Of a stretch of DNA of 64,000 bases, positions 9,475-17,596 are shown piece by piece (within the stretch, counting starts at the first letter, position 1; every line of letters begins with the position of its first letter). The notes beneath the pieces were generated by a model. That model ran no database searches. It was not told where the DNA came from and worked only from the letters and a program-made list of their open reading frames with translations. Position numbers and translations under genes: made by a program. This stretch comes from an uncultured Chlorobiota bacterium (GTDB lineage Bacteria; Bacteroidota; Ignavibacteria; UBA10030; UBA6906), in contig CAADGV010000024.1 of NCBI GenBank assembly GCA_900696645.1, positions 159,039-223,038 of the forward strand. Direction: 5' to 3'.

Positions 9475-10125
9475 ATGAAACTTGACAGTTTTCTTCACGC
9501 ACTTCTTCCGAAGGACGACAAGTTCTTCAGATATTTTGAGAAGGATGTTCAGAATCTCCACCAGGCGGCAAAGATGTTCAGCGAACTGATGTCGAACTCA
9601 ATGTCCAAAGAGGAACGCGCACAAAAGATCCGCCGCATCGAAGAGTTCGAGCACAAAGGAGATGAGATAACACATCAGATTTTTTCCGAACTCGGATCAA
9701 CGTTCATCACGCCATTCGACAGGGAAGATATCCATGCCCTTACCTCAAAACTGGATGATATTCTCGATTACATACAAGGGGCGGCAAACCGGATTGTGTT
9801 GTACCGTGTTGATATCATTCTGCCGGAAATGGAGCGACTCGCCAGTTTGATCTATCAGGCTGTGCAAGAACTGAGCATGGCCATCCACCATCTGCGTGAT
9901 TTTCAGAACGAACCGAGTATTCGCGAAAATCTTGTGAAGATCCACAGTATTGAAAATGAGGCGGACGATCTATTCGAGCGAGCAATCGCTAACCTATTTG
10001 ATACCTGCAAGGATCCGATCCTTCTCATCAAAAACAAAGAGTTGATCGTCAGTTTGGAAACGGCAACGGACAAGTGCGAGGATGCCGCAAACGCCATTGA
10101 ATCCATTATAGTCAAGAACTCCTGA
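9475..10125 (+). CDS. DUF47/PhoU-like phosphate transport regulator
   Basis: 216 residues, entirely alpha-helical in character, with the charged helical-bundle pattern of DUF47 (TIGR00153) proteins: EEFEHKGDEITHQIFSELGS, then TFITPFDREDIHALTSKLDD. The Glu/Asp-rich helices of this PhoU relative bind metal clusters in known structures. It ends one base before the start of a PiT-family phosphate permease, the classical pairing in which the DUF47 protein modulates the transporter. The ATG at 9475 begins MKLDSFLHALLPKDDKFFRY, the usual family N-terminus. The 248 bases upstream hold no gene; a TATAAG box at about 9456 could be a -10 element but has no well-spaced partner. Confidence 0.92.
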   Translation: MKLDSFLHALLPKDDKFFRYFEKDVQNLHQAAKMFSELMSNSMSKEERAQKIRRIEEFEHKGDEITHQIFSELGSTFITPFDREDIHALTSKLDDILDYIQGAANRIVLYRVDIILPEMERLASLIYQAVQELSMAIHHLRDFQNEPSIRENLVKIHSIENEADDLFERAIANLFDTCKDPILLIKNKELIVSLETATDKCEDAANAIESIIVKNS

Positions 10126-10126
10126 T

Positions 10127-11128
10127 ATGCTGACACTCGTCATTATCATCATCGGGTTGGCGTTACTGTTCGATTTCCTGAACGGCATGAACGATGCCGC
10201 CAACTCCATTGCGACAATTGTTTCGACGCATGTTCTTTCTCCGCGCCTTGCGGTATTGTGGGCGGCATTCTTCAATGTGGTGGCCGCATTCGGGTTCGGT
10301 GTGCATGTTGCCAATACAATCGGCAAGGGGATTGTGGAACTTTCCGTTGTCAACGAGTATTTGATTCTCGGTGCCTTGATTGGCGCCATTGTGTGGACGC
10401 ACGTATGTACTCGTTTCGGACTGCCCATCAGTGTGTCACATGCACTAATCGGAGGATTGGCCGGTGCAGGTCTTGCAAAAGGAGGCATTGGGGCACTCGT
10501 GATGGGAGGACTAATCAAGGTGTCGTTGTTCATTTTCCTTTCACCGCTTCTCGGACTTATCATTGCATACTTCTTCATGGTTGGCGTAACGTGGCTGTCC
10601 CGGAAATCATCCCCGCACAAGGTAGACCGGGTGTTTCGCGTTGGCCAGTTGATATCGTCCGCTGCGTACAGTCTTGGTCACGGCACGAACGATGCACAAA
10701 AGACCATGGGCATCATTGCTCTCGTTCTATACACTTCAGGTTACCTTGGCAATGAGTTTTATGTGCCTGTATGGGTCATCCTCTCTGCTCATGCTGCAAT
10801 TGGGCTTGGCACGTATATGGGAGGGTGGAAAGTTGTCCGCACGATGGGCATGAAACTGACACATCTCAGGCCCATTGGCGGGTTTTGTGCTGAAACTGCA
10901 GGTGCATCGGTCCTTCTGGGAACTGCGTTGGCTGGGATTCCTGTGAGTACGACACATACGATAGCCGGCGCGATTATGGGTGTTGGATCTACAAGACGCT
11001 TGTCTGCTGTGCGATGGGGGATTGCGGGAAAAATAGTCTGGGCGTGGATTCTTACCATTCCGGCATCTGCAACAGTTGCTGCCGGCGGATATTTAGTTGT
11101 TGAGGCGATTCATCAACTGCTCAGTTAG
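10127..11128 (+). CDS. Inorganic phosphate transporter, PiT family
   Basis: 333 residues with about ten hydrophobic helices. The duplicated PiT signature is present: GMNDAANSIATIVSTHVLSP near the N-terminus and GHGTNDAQKTMGIIALVLYT in the second half. Both Asn-Asp pairs, which line the phosphate/cation path, are intact. GLPISVSHALIGG and GIPVSTTHTIAGA are the matching internal-repeat motifs. It is a low-affinity symporter for phosphate (or metal-phosphate) in the inner membrane. One base separates it from the DUF47 gene, so the two are co-transcribed. The length is at the short, bacterial end of the family. Confidence 0.95.
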   Translation: MLTLVIIIIGLALLFDFLNGMNDAANSIATIVSTHVLSPRLAVLWAAFFNVVAAFGFGVHVANTIGKGIVELSVVNEYLILGALIGAIVWTHVCTRFGLPISVSHALIGGLAGAGLAKGGIGALVMGGLIKVSLFIFLSPLLGLIIAYFFMVGVTWLSRKSSPHKVDRVFRVGQLISSAAYSLGHGTNDAQKTMGIIALVLYTSGYLGNEFYVPVWVILSAHAAIGLGTYMGGWKVVRTMGMKLTHLRPIGGFCAETAGASVLLGTALAGIPVSTTHTIAGAIMGVGSTRRLSAVRWGIAGKIVWAWILTIPASATVAAGGYLVVEAIHQLLS

Positions 11129-11141
11129 GTAAAAAAACAGC

Positions 11142-11170
11142 TTGAACTTCTTTTCTCTTTTGCGTATCAT
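11142..11170 (+). promoter_or_regulatory. Sigma70-type promoter of tRNA-Asn
   Basis: TTGAAC (11142-11147), a 17-base spacer and TATCAT (11165-11170) place the predicted start about 15 bases before the mature tRNA 5' end at 11192. Spacing and boxes fit a housekeeping sigma factor. Confidence 0.6.
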
Positions 11171-11191
11171 GAACACGAATTGCAAAACAAT

Positions 11192-11266
11192 TCCGCGATA
11201 GCTCAATGGTAGAGCATGCGGCTGTTAACCGCAGGGTTGCAGGTTCGAGTCCTGCTCGCGGAGCCA
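11192..11266 (+). tRNA. tRNA-Asn (anticodon GTT)
   Basis: The cloverleaf folds completely. Acceptor TCCGCGA pairs with TCGCGGA; the D stem is GCTC/GAGC; the anticodon stem TGCGG/CCGCA encloses loop CTGTTAA, giving anticodon GTT. The T stem GCAGG/CCTGC carries loop TTCGAGT. The discriminator base is G and CCA is encoded. The anticodon assigns it to asparagine. Confidence 0.97.
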
Positions 11267-11267
11267 G

Positions 11268-11304
11268 AAGCTCCGGTTCCCGACTTCGTCGGGACTGGAG
11301 CTTT
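11268..11304 (+). terminator. Terminator of tRNA-Asn
   Basis: AAGCTCC (11268-11274) pairs with GGAGCTT (11297-11303). An inner CCCGAC/GTCGGG stem closes on TTC, giving a long two-part hairpin directly after the CCA end. The following T-run is short (TTTCG). Confidence 0.75.
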
Positions 11305-11721
11305 CGTATTCTATGGGCCAATCCTCGTTTTGTTTCACTTCTTCCCATTTCCTTTTTCTGTCCCGTCTCCTCTGAGTTTGTATGTGATTTCCACCGTCTT
11401 CTCGCCCTGCTTGACAGAACATCGAATCTCCTCGGCATATCACATTCAAGAGGTTGCGTTTGGTTTCGGCGGTGAGGCTGAGCAAATGAATGCGTCAATA
11501 AGTGACATTCTTCGAACGCCCGTAAGCCCTTTGCGAACCGGTCTGCCAGAACAATAGATGAAATTGTTGCGGCAGACGATTTCATTTGACTAACGACTCC
11601 CCCCGAAGTATATTTAGACGGAATTTTGAAAGCATCGATTTGCCGATAGTATGCCGGTCATGAATCGGCCACTCTGGGCGTCTCTTCTGTAGTATTTTCA
11701 TAGTCACATTTCACGAGATGT
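11305..11721 (+). other. Gene-free interval between tRNA-Asn and the GH8 cluster
   Basis: About 415 bases without a convincing gene. Open frames here, and on the opposite strand across the tRNA, are short and read as translated tRNA or have no ribosome binding site. The stretch must contain the promoter of the first GH8 gene, but I cannot place it confidently. Confidence 0.5.
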
Positions 11722-13509
11722 ATGCGTGCAACGGTAATTTGTATCGCTTTATGGAGTGCTACGGCTCTGGTGCCGGAGATGTTAGGCGGACTGAAGGACA
11801 ATCTCACCGGAGGAACCTCTGTGGATACTCTGGGCAGCGGATGCTTGAATTTTCCGTTCCCTCAAAACACCACCTTTCCGTTCGGTATCATGCCGAACGG
11901 CAGCGATCATGCTGTGGCCCATCAATCTTACCTCGCATGGAAGAACAACTACGTAACAACCGATGGGGCCTGCGGTTTCCGCAGGGTAGTGTTCAACGAC
12001 ATGCATACAACTTACTCCGAGGGAATAGGATACGGGATGCTGCTTGCTGTAAATGCCGGGGATCGGGAATTGTTTGATGATCTGTTCGGATACTACAACA
12101 ATTTCCTCGATCATAACGGACTAATGCACTGGTGGATTGGCAGCAACTGTCAGGTTATCGGGATTACGGCGGCAACCGATGCGGATCAAGATGTGGCGTT
12201 TGCACTGCTCCAAGCTCACCAGCAATGGTGCAGCGAAGGGGCAATAAATTATCTGCTGAGCGCACAAACCATCATCGATCGGCTGTACGCCTACACTGTT
12301 GAAGCAGGCACGTATGTTCTCAAGCCGGGAGATAATTGGGGGGGCTCGCATGTGACGAATCCTTCGTATTTTGCTCCGGCATACTACAGGGCATTTCGTG
12401 AGGCCACCGGCAATGCAGGCTGGGATTCGGTTATCACCAAATGCTACGAGATTCTGAGCAACGCAGCGCATCACACAACAGGTTTGGTACCCGATTGGTG
12501 CCAGGCAAATGGTCAACCGGCAAACGGCTTTGCGTATTACTACTACTACGATGCAACACGAACACCGTGGCGGATTGCACTTGATTACCTCTGGTATGGA
12601 GATCAACGAGCCTACGACTTTTGCACAAAGATCTCCGATTTTGTACGAGGGATTGGCGCCCCGAATATACTTGAAGGATATCATCTCAACGGAAGCCCGC
12701 TCAACTGGTCGCACATAAATGTGTTTATCGGTCCGTTCGGTGCGGGCGTAATGGCTACGAATCAAAGTTACCAGTCGTTTTGTGATTCAATGTACAACGA
12801 GAACGTAACTACTGTCCCATGGTTCATTCCCGGCAATTATTACAACTACAGTCTAAGAACGCTAACGCTGTTTTTACAGACCGGAAATTTTCTCAACCCG
12901 AACGAAATGCCGTTGCCGGTACAGCTCGCATATTTCAGAGGGCGCGTTACTCTGCCCGGTAACCACGCATTGCTTGAATGGGGAACACTCTCAGAGCTGA
13001 ACAACTATGGATTTGAGATTCAAAAAAGGCTTCAGTCGGACCCGGCGTTTGCAACGCTACCCAATAGTTTCATCCCGGGTCACGGGACGACGCTTGAGCC
13101 TCAATTTTATTCATTCATGGATTCTGAAGCCATAAATCGCCCGACATATTACAGGTTGAAACAAATCGATCTTGACGGGAGAGTTCATTTCACCGATGCA
13201 ATATTCGTTGAGGCCTCAACATCGGTGTATGAAGAATCCGTCCCGCCGGCTTTTTCACTTCATCAGAACTATCCAAATCCTTTCAATCCATCGACACGGA
13301 TTCGGTTTGCCATTCCGAAAGACGCCAACGTTAAGGTGAGTGTTTACAACTCCCTCGGGCAACTCGTGGCTCACCTTATTAATGAAGAGAAGCATCGCGG
13401 GTATCACGAAGTCGTATTCCACGCAGATGGGTTGTCGAGCGGTGTATACTATTACACTCTTAGAGCCGATGGCTTCGTAGCATCCAGGAAACTCATTCTC
13501 ATCAAATAG
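11722..13509 (+). CDS. Secreted GH8 family endoglucanase-like enzyme with T9SS sorting domain
   Basis: 595 residues. The N-terminus has a short hydrophobic stretch (residues 4-16) that could act as an export signal. The GH8 (alpha/alpha)6 barrel spans about residues 40-395: SEGIGYGMLLA carries the general acid (Glu100), ATDADQDVAFALL holds the conserved substrate-binding Asp, and YYDATRTPWRIALDY carries the likely base Asp. GH8 enzymes invert beta-1,4 linkages in cellulose, chitosan or xylan. A linker beta domain follows, and the last ~85 residues are a type IX sorting domain (QNYPNPFNPSTRIRF, then SGVYYYTLRA, then KLILIK), so the product is predicted to be surface-exposed or released. It is the first of three GH8 paralogs. 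The ATG at 11722 has a weak ribosome binding site. Confidence 0.93.
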   Translation: MRATVICIALWSATALVPEMLGGLKDNLTGGTSVDTLGSGCLNFPFPQNTTFPFGIMPNGSDHAVAHQSYLAWKNNYVTTDGACGFRRVVFNDMHTTYSEGIGYGMLLAVNAGDRELFDDLFGYYNNFLDHNGLMHWWIGSNCQVIGITAATDADQDVAFALLQAHQQWCSEGAINYLLSAQTIIDRLYAYTVEAGTYVLKPGDNWGGSHVTNPSYFAPAYYRAFREATGNAGWDSVITKCYEILSNAAHHTTGLVPDWCQANGQPANGFAYYYYYDATRTPWRIALDYLWYGDQRAYDFCTKISDFVRGIGAPNILEGYHLNGSPLNWSHINVFIGPFGAGVMATNQSYQSFCDSMYNENVTTVPWFIPGNYYNYSLRTLTLFLQTGNFLNPNEMPLPVQLAYFRGRVTLPGNHALLEWGTLSELNNYGFEIQKRLQSDPAFATLPNSFIPGHGTTLEPQFYSFMDSEAINRPTYYRLKQIDLDGRVHFTDAIFVEASTSVYEESVPPAFSLHQNYPNPFNPSTRIRFAIPKDANVKVSVYNSLGQLVAHLINEEKHRGYHEVVFHADGLSSGVYYYTLRADGFVASRKLILIK

Positions 13510-13581
13510 TCTTCCGAACTCTGGTTTGTAAGACGAAATCGTCACAATCTGCTGCCCTCCCCGCATAATTCTTGGCAGTTC

Positions 13582-13610
13582 TTGACAACCCTCCTATCTA
13601 CGTGTATATT
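13582..13610 (+). promoter_or_regulatory. Strong sigma70-type promoter before second GH8 gene
   Basis: TTGACA (13582-13587), an exact 17-base spacer and TATATT (13605-13610) lie 70 bases before the GTG start at 13680. This near-consensus promoter indicates that the second GH8 gene is transcribed independently of the first. Confidence 0.7.
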
Positions 13611-13679
13611 TTAGCGCGAGACAAACCTGTATTTACAAACACACATCATTCCTTTCGCAAAAAGTAGAATAGGGGGAGC

Positions 13680-16289
13680 GTGAACCTGCTTCGATTTGTA
13701 GAGAGAATCATTCTTCTTACCGTTATAGGTGTCGGGTCGTTATGGGCACAGCAATCCGGCATTTCCGACACGCCGGAATGCCACAACTATCCGTTCCCGC
13801 AAAATGCCATCTATCCGTATGGTCTAATGCCGGCGGATCGTAATCACCTTCACGCTCAACAATCATATCTTAGCTGGAAGAACAACTATGTCACAGCCGA
13901 CGGAGCATGCGGATTTCGGCGGGTGCTGTTCAACGACATGAGTTCGACCTATTCTGAGGGTATTGGGTACGGAATGTTGCTCGCCGCCAACTTTGATGAT
14001 CAATTACTATTCGATGATCTTTGGCGTTACTATGTTGCCAATCTTGATCAATACGGATTGATGCACTGGTGGATTGGCAACAACTGCCAGGTGTTGGGCA
14101 TCAATGCCGCAACCGATGCCGACGAGGATGTTGCATTTGCGCTTTTGCTTGCAGACAAGCAGTGGTGCAGCACCGGCCCTCTCAACTACAGGCAACTCGC
14201 AATCACACAAATCAATCGCATCTATCAACGCCAAGTTGAACGCAACACGTATGTGCTGAAGCCCGGCGATACGTGGGGAGGTTCGAACGTGACAAATCCT
14301 TCGTACTTTGCTCCCGCATACTACCGCGCATTTCGCGAAGCAACAGGGAACGCGGCGTGGGATTCGGTGATTACGAAATGTTATCAGATTCTGAACAACG
14401 CCGCACACCCGACAACCGGACTGGTGCCCGACTGGTGTCAGGCGAATGGTCTGCCTGCAAGCGGTTTTGCCTATTATTACTACTACGACGCAACAAGAAC
14501 CCCGTGGCGGATTGCACTGGATTATTTGTGGTTCGGTGATCAGAGGGCAAAGGCATTTTGCGAAAAAATCTCCTCATTTGCCCGCAACATCGGGTCCATC
14601 AATATCGGTGAGGGATACCAGTTAGATGGAAGTCCTATGGGATCGGCGCATATCAATGTGTTTGTCGGTCCGTTCGGGGCCGGTGCAATGGGAACGGGTT
14701 CGACATTTCAGGCTTTCTGTGACTCGGCCTATCAGGACAATGTTGCGACTGTGCCGCCGTTCGTGAATGGCAACTACTACAACTACAGTCTGCGAACCCT
14801 CACGCTTTTTCTTCAGACGGGGAATTTCTTCAACCCGTTGGCGGACCCGGTTCAGATACCGGCAACCCCGTCATTGGTAAGTCCGCTCAACGGTTCAACT
14901 GCTAACCCAACTTCTCCTGTACTGACGTGGCATGTGGCCGCCCGGGCGACGAGCTACAGAATACAGGTTGCGGAAGATTCAATGTTCACGTCAATAGTGC
15001 TGGATGATTCGACTCTTGTTGATACAATCCGGGTTGTTCCGGGATTGTCGAATGCATCCGTGTACTATTGGCGCGTTAGGGCAAAGAATCATGTTGGATG
15101 GAGTGAATTTGGGGCCTCGTGGAAGTTCACAACAATCCCTCTGCCGCCGGGTACTCCAGCATTGAACTTACCCGCCAACGGAGCAACAGGAGTAACGACA
15201 TCCCCTATTCTTTCATGGGACAGCTCGCTGACGGCAACGTGGTACCGCGTTCAAGTTTCAAGCGATTCGTTGTTCTCAAGTCTTGTCGTTGATGACTCCA
15301 CGGTCTCAGCAACCTTCTTGCACATCGGGCCACTGGAGTATCTGACAACATACTATTGGCGTGCAAGCGCCCGCAACGAAGGGGGCTCGAGTTCGTTCTC
15401 GGAGGCATGGCGTTTCACGACTACGCTCTCACCGCCTTCACTCATACTGCCGCCCGACAGTGCCGCAGGAGTCTCGACAAATCCTCTGCTATCATGGGCT
15501 TCAGTGCCGGGCGCGCTTCTGTATCATGTGCAGGTTTCGCTGGACTCGTCATTCAGTGCGGTAGTTTTTGATAGTGTGGTGGTCGGCGAAACAGAATGTT
15601 ATGCAGTCGGACTTGAGAATTCACTCAAATATTTCTGGAGAGTGAGAGCAAGCAACACGGAAGCTGTTGGAGTTTGGTCGGATGTATGGAAATTCACAAC
15701 GATCCCTCGTTTGCCGGACCAGGTCGTGCTTGTCGCTCCGCCGAATGCAGCGATTATAACATCCGACAGTGTGCAATTTCTATGGCGTGCAAGTCAACCG
15801 GAAGTTGAATTCTATTGGTTTGAAATAGCAAACGATTCAACGTTTGAAGGATCGAAAATCGACTCAACACTGACCGATACAATCCGCGTGACCCGCGGTC
15901 TTCTGAATCATTCCTCGTTTTGGTGGAAGGTACGATCGAAAAACGCGGCTGGGTGGGGAGAATTCAGCGATGTTCGGAAGTTCAACGTCGTGACCACGGG
16001 CTTGAGCACGGCGTATTCCGTTCCGGAGGAGTTCGAGCTTGCGCAGAATTATCCGAACCCGTTCAACCCTGCAACAACAATCAAGTACGGTTTACCGCGG
16101 AACTCGCACGTATTCCTGTTTGTGTTCAATACGCTTGGTCAGGTTGTGGAAGAGATGGTAAATGATTATCAGCAAGCGGGTTATCACGAAATCACCTTCC
16201 GAAATACTCACCTGGCAAGTGGTGTCTACTACTATCAATTGCGTGCCGAAGGAGTGATTCTGACAAAGAAATTCGTTCTGATCAAGTAG
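13680..16289 (+). CDS. Secreted GH8 glycanase with four Fn3-like repeats and T9SS sorting domain
   Basis: 869 residues from a GTG start with a strong AGGGGGAG ribosome binding site. The signal peptide ends at about SLWA/QQ (residue 23). The GH8 barrel (about 32-395) is closely similar to that of the preceding paralog: YSEGIGYGML with catalytic Glu93, ATDADEDVAFALLLA and YYDATRTPWRIALDY are all intact. Four fibronectin-III-like repeats follow (about 400-780), each built as LxSPxNGATGVxxxPxLxW ... YRVQVSxDSxF ... YYWRVRAxN. Such modules often act as spacers or polymer-binding units. The final ~85 residues are the sorting domain (QNYPNPFNPATTIKY, SGVYYYQLRA, KFVLIK). It is predicted to act on an extracellular beta-glucan or similar polymer. 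Confidence 0.94.
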   Translation: MNLLRFVERIILLTVIGVGSLWAQQSGISDTPECHNYPFPQNAIYPYGLMPADRNHLHAQQSYLSWKNNYVTADGACGFRRVLFNDMSSTYSEGIGYGMLLAANFDDQLLFDDLWRYYVANLDQYGLMHWWIGNNCQVLGINAATDADEDVAFALLLADKQWCSTGPLNYRQLAITQINRIYQRQVERNTYVLKPGDTWGGSNVTNPSYFAPAYYRAFREATGNAAWDSVITKCYQILNNAAHPTTGLVPDWCQANGLPASGFAYYYYYDATRTPWRIALDYLWFGDQRAKAFCEKISSFARNIGSINIGEGYQLDGSPMGSAHINVFVGPFGAGAMGTGSTFQAFCDSAYQDNVATVPPFVNGNYYNYSLRTLTLFLQTGNFFNPLADPVQIPATPSLVSPLNGSTANPTSPVLTWHVAARATSYRIQVAEDSMFTSIVLDDSTLVDTIRVVPGLSNASVYYWRVRAKNHVGWSEFGASWKFTTIPLPPGTPALNLPANGATGVTTSPILSWDSSLTATWYRVQVSSDSLFSSLVVDDSTVSATFLHIGPLEYLTTYYWRASARNEGGSSSFSEAWRFTTTLSPPSLILPPDSAAGVSTNPLLSWASVPGALLYHVQVSLDSSFSAVVFDSVVVGETECYAVGLENSLKYFWRVRASNTEAVGVWSDVWKFTTIPRLPDQVVLVAPPNAAIITSDSVQFLWRASQPEVEFYWFEIANDSTFEGSKIDSTLTDTIRVTRGLLNHSSFWWKVRSKNAAGWGEFSDVRKFNVVTTGLSTAYSVPEEFELAQNYPNPFNPATTIKYGLPRNSHVFLFVFNTLGQVVEEMVNDYQQAGYHEITFRNTHLASGVYYYQLRAEGVILTKKFVLIK

Positions 16290-16336
16290 CCGAACAATAC
16301 CCTTCTCTGTGTACCGGAAACTCTGTGACATGAAAC

Positions 16337-16383
16337 AAATGCCGGGCACTGACTTTTGCACACAATACTGCTGTTCGGCATTT
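16337..16383 (+). terminator. Possible terminator hairpin after second GH8 gene
   Basis: AAATGCCG (16337-16344) pairs with CGGCATTT (16376-16383) around a long 31-base loop, between the GH8 stop and the glycosyltransferase start. The long loop and short T-run make this only a candidate. Confidence 0.35.
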
Positions 16384-16412
16384 AATAGTTTCGTACGCAC
16401 GACAACATCGAG

Positions 16413-17549
16413 ATGACCACGTCAAATACGCCGCTTGTTTCAGTTGTTATTCCAGCCTACAACGCAGAGAGATTTATCGGCAAAACTCTTGAATCGATTT
16501 TGTTACAGACCTACCCTCACTTCGAAGTTCTTGTTGTTGACGATGGTTCAACCGATGGTACTGCCGATATAATCAAATCATTTGCCGTTCATGATTCCCG
16601 TTTTCAACTTCTCCAAAAAACAAACGGAGGGGTGGCGACAGCACGCAACATGGCGATCCGCAACGCATCAGGCGAGTTTATTGCCCCATGCGATTCCGAC
16701 GACGTATGGTATCCGGACAGATTGAAGGCGCAGGTTGAGTGTATGATGCAGTCGGATGAGTCTGTCGGACTCGTTTATTGTTGGTCAAAAATCATTGACG
16801 AAGATGACCAGCCCATTGTTGACATTACGCACTCTTACGAAGGGAGAGTATTTGCCGATCTTGTCTATTCAAACTTTCTTGGAAACGGCAGTTGCGCTCT
16901 CATCCGGCGGAGTTGTTTTGATGCAGTGGGGGAGTATAACGGTGCTACGACACCGTGTGAGGAATGGGACTTGTATATCAGGGTTGCCGAACGGTATGAG
17001 GTTCGGCTCATTCCGACTATTCTTGTTGGATACAGGGAAGTGCTGACGAGCCTGTCCGCAAACCACTACCGGATGGAGGGCGCTTTTGCATCGCTGCTGA
17101 GGGAGATTAGAAATCGCCACCCGCAAATTCCGAGTTCGATACTCCGGGTGGCGAAAGGTTCATATTATCTGTATCTCACAGGCAAGAGCAATCGTCGCAG
17201 CCGGTACGGCACATCGCTCAGGTATTTAGGGGTATGTCTCTTTTCGGATCCATTGCGATTGCTTTCATCCGAATTCCATTCTACCCTTGCAAAGGCAATC
17301 GTCCGGTTTCTTGCTCATCCCGTAACATCCAGGATCTGGAAGGACGATCGCATGTGGCGCACGATGAGGCGGAAACTTCATGTGCCTGTTGCAACGCAAG
17401 AGAGTAATGAAGCAGAGAAGGAAAAAACGTCCGCCACAGAAACTCCTTTGCGCCTGTTTGACCGCTTGCATAACTCACGCATGAAACGATTCAGAGATGA
17501 AGCAAATGCCGTTTTGACCGCTGACAGGCAGCAGGCACACGGGAAGTAA
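16413..17549 (+). CDS. Family 2 glycosyltransferase
   Basis: 378 residues. The N-terminal ~230 residues form a GT-A fold: LVSVVIPAYNAERFIGKTLE, VLVVDDGSTDGT with the nucleotide-binding Asp, and FIAPCDSDDVWYPDRLKAQV with the DxD-like metal site. EEWDLYIRVAERYEVRLI corresponds to the catalytic-base region (family ED motif). The C-terminal ~140 residues are basic and lack membrane helices, so the enzyme is cytosolic or peripheral. It transfers a sugar from an activated donor; the donor is unknown. It lies between the second and third GH8 genes, outside the main polysaccharide locus, which hints that the glycanases and this transferase may concern the same glycan. That link is inference from position only. 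Confidence 0.9.
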   Translation: MTTSNTPLVSVVIPAYNAERFIGKTLESILLQTYPHFEVLVVDDGSTDGTADIIKSFAVHDSRFQLLQKTNGGVATARNMAIRNASGEFIAPCDSDDVWYPDRLKAQVECMMQSDESVGLVYCWSKIIDEDDQPIVDITHSYEGRVFADLVYSNFLGNGSCALIRRSCFDAVGEYNGATTPCEEWDLYIRVAERYEVRLIPTILVGYREVLTSLSANHYRMEGAFASLLREIRNRHPQIPSSILRVAKGSYYLYLTGKSNRRSRYGTSLRYLGVCLFSDPLRLLSSEFHSTLAKAIVRFLAHPVTSRIWKDDRMWRTMRRKLHVPVATQESNEAEKEKTSATETPLRLFDRLHNSRMKRFRDEANAVLTADRQQAHGK

Positions 17550-17596
17550 GAACGGCTCCAACGTGCAGAAGAATCCAAATTCCTTTTGATAATCTG

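Noticed and set aside
11121..11585. Minus-strand open frames across the tRNA (text such as LEPATLRLTAACSTIELS).
   Set aside because: This is the well-known spurious translation of the antisense strand of a tRNA gene; the tRNA-Asn fold is complete.
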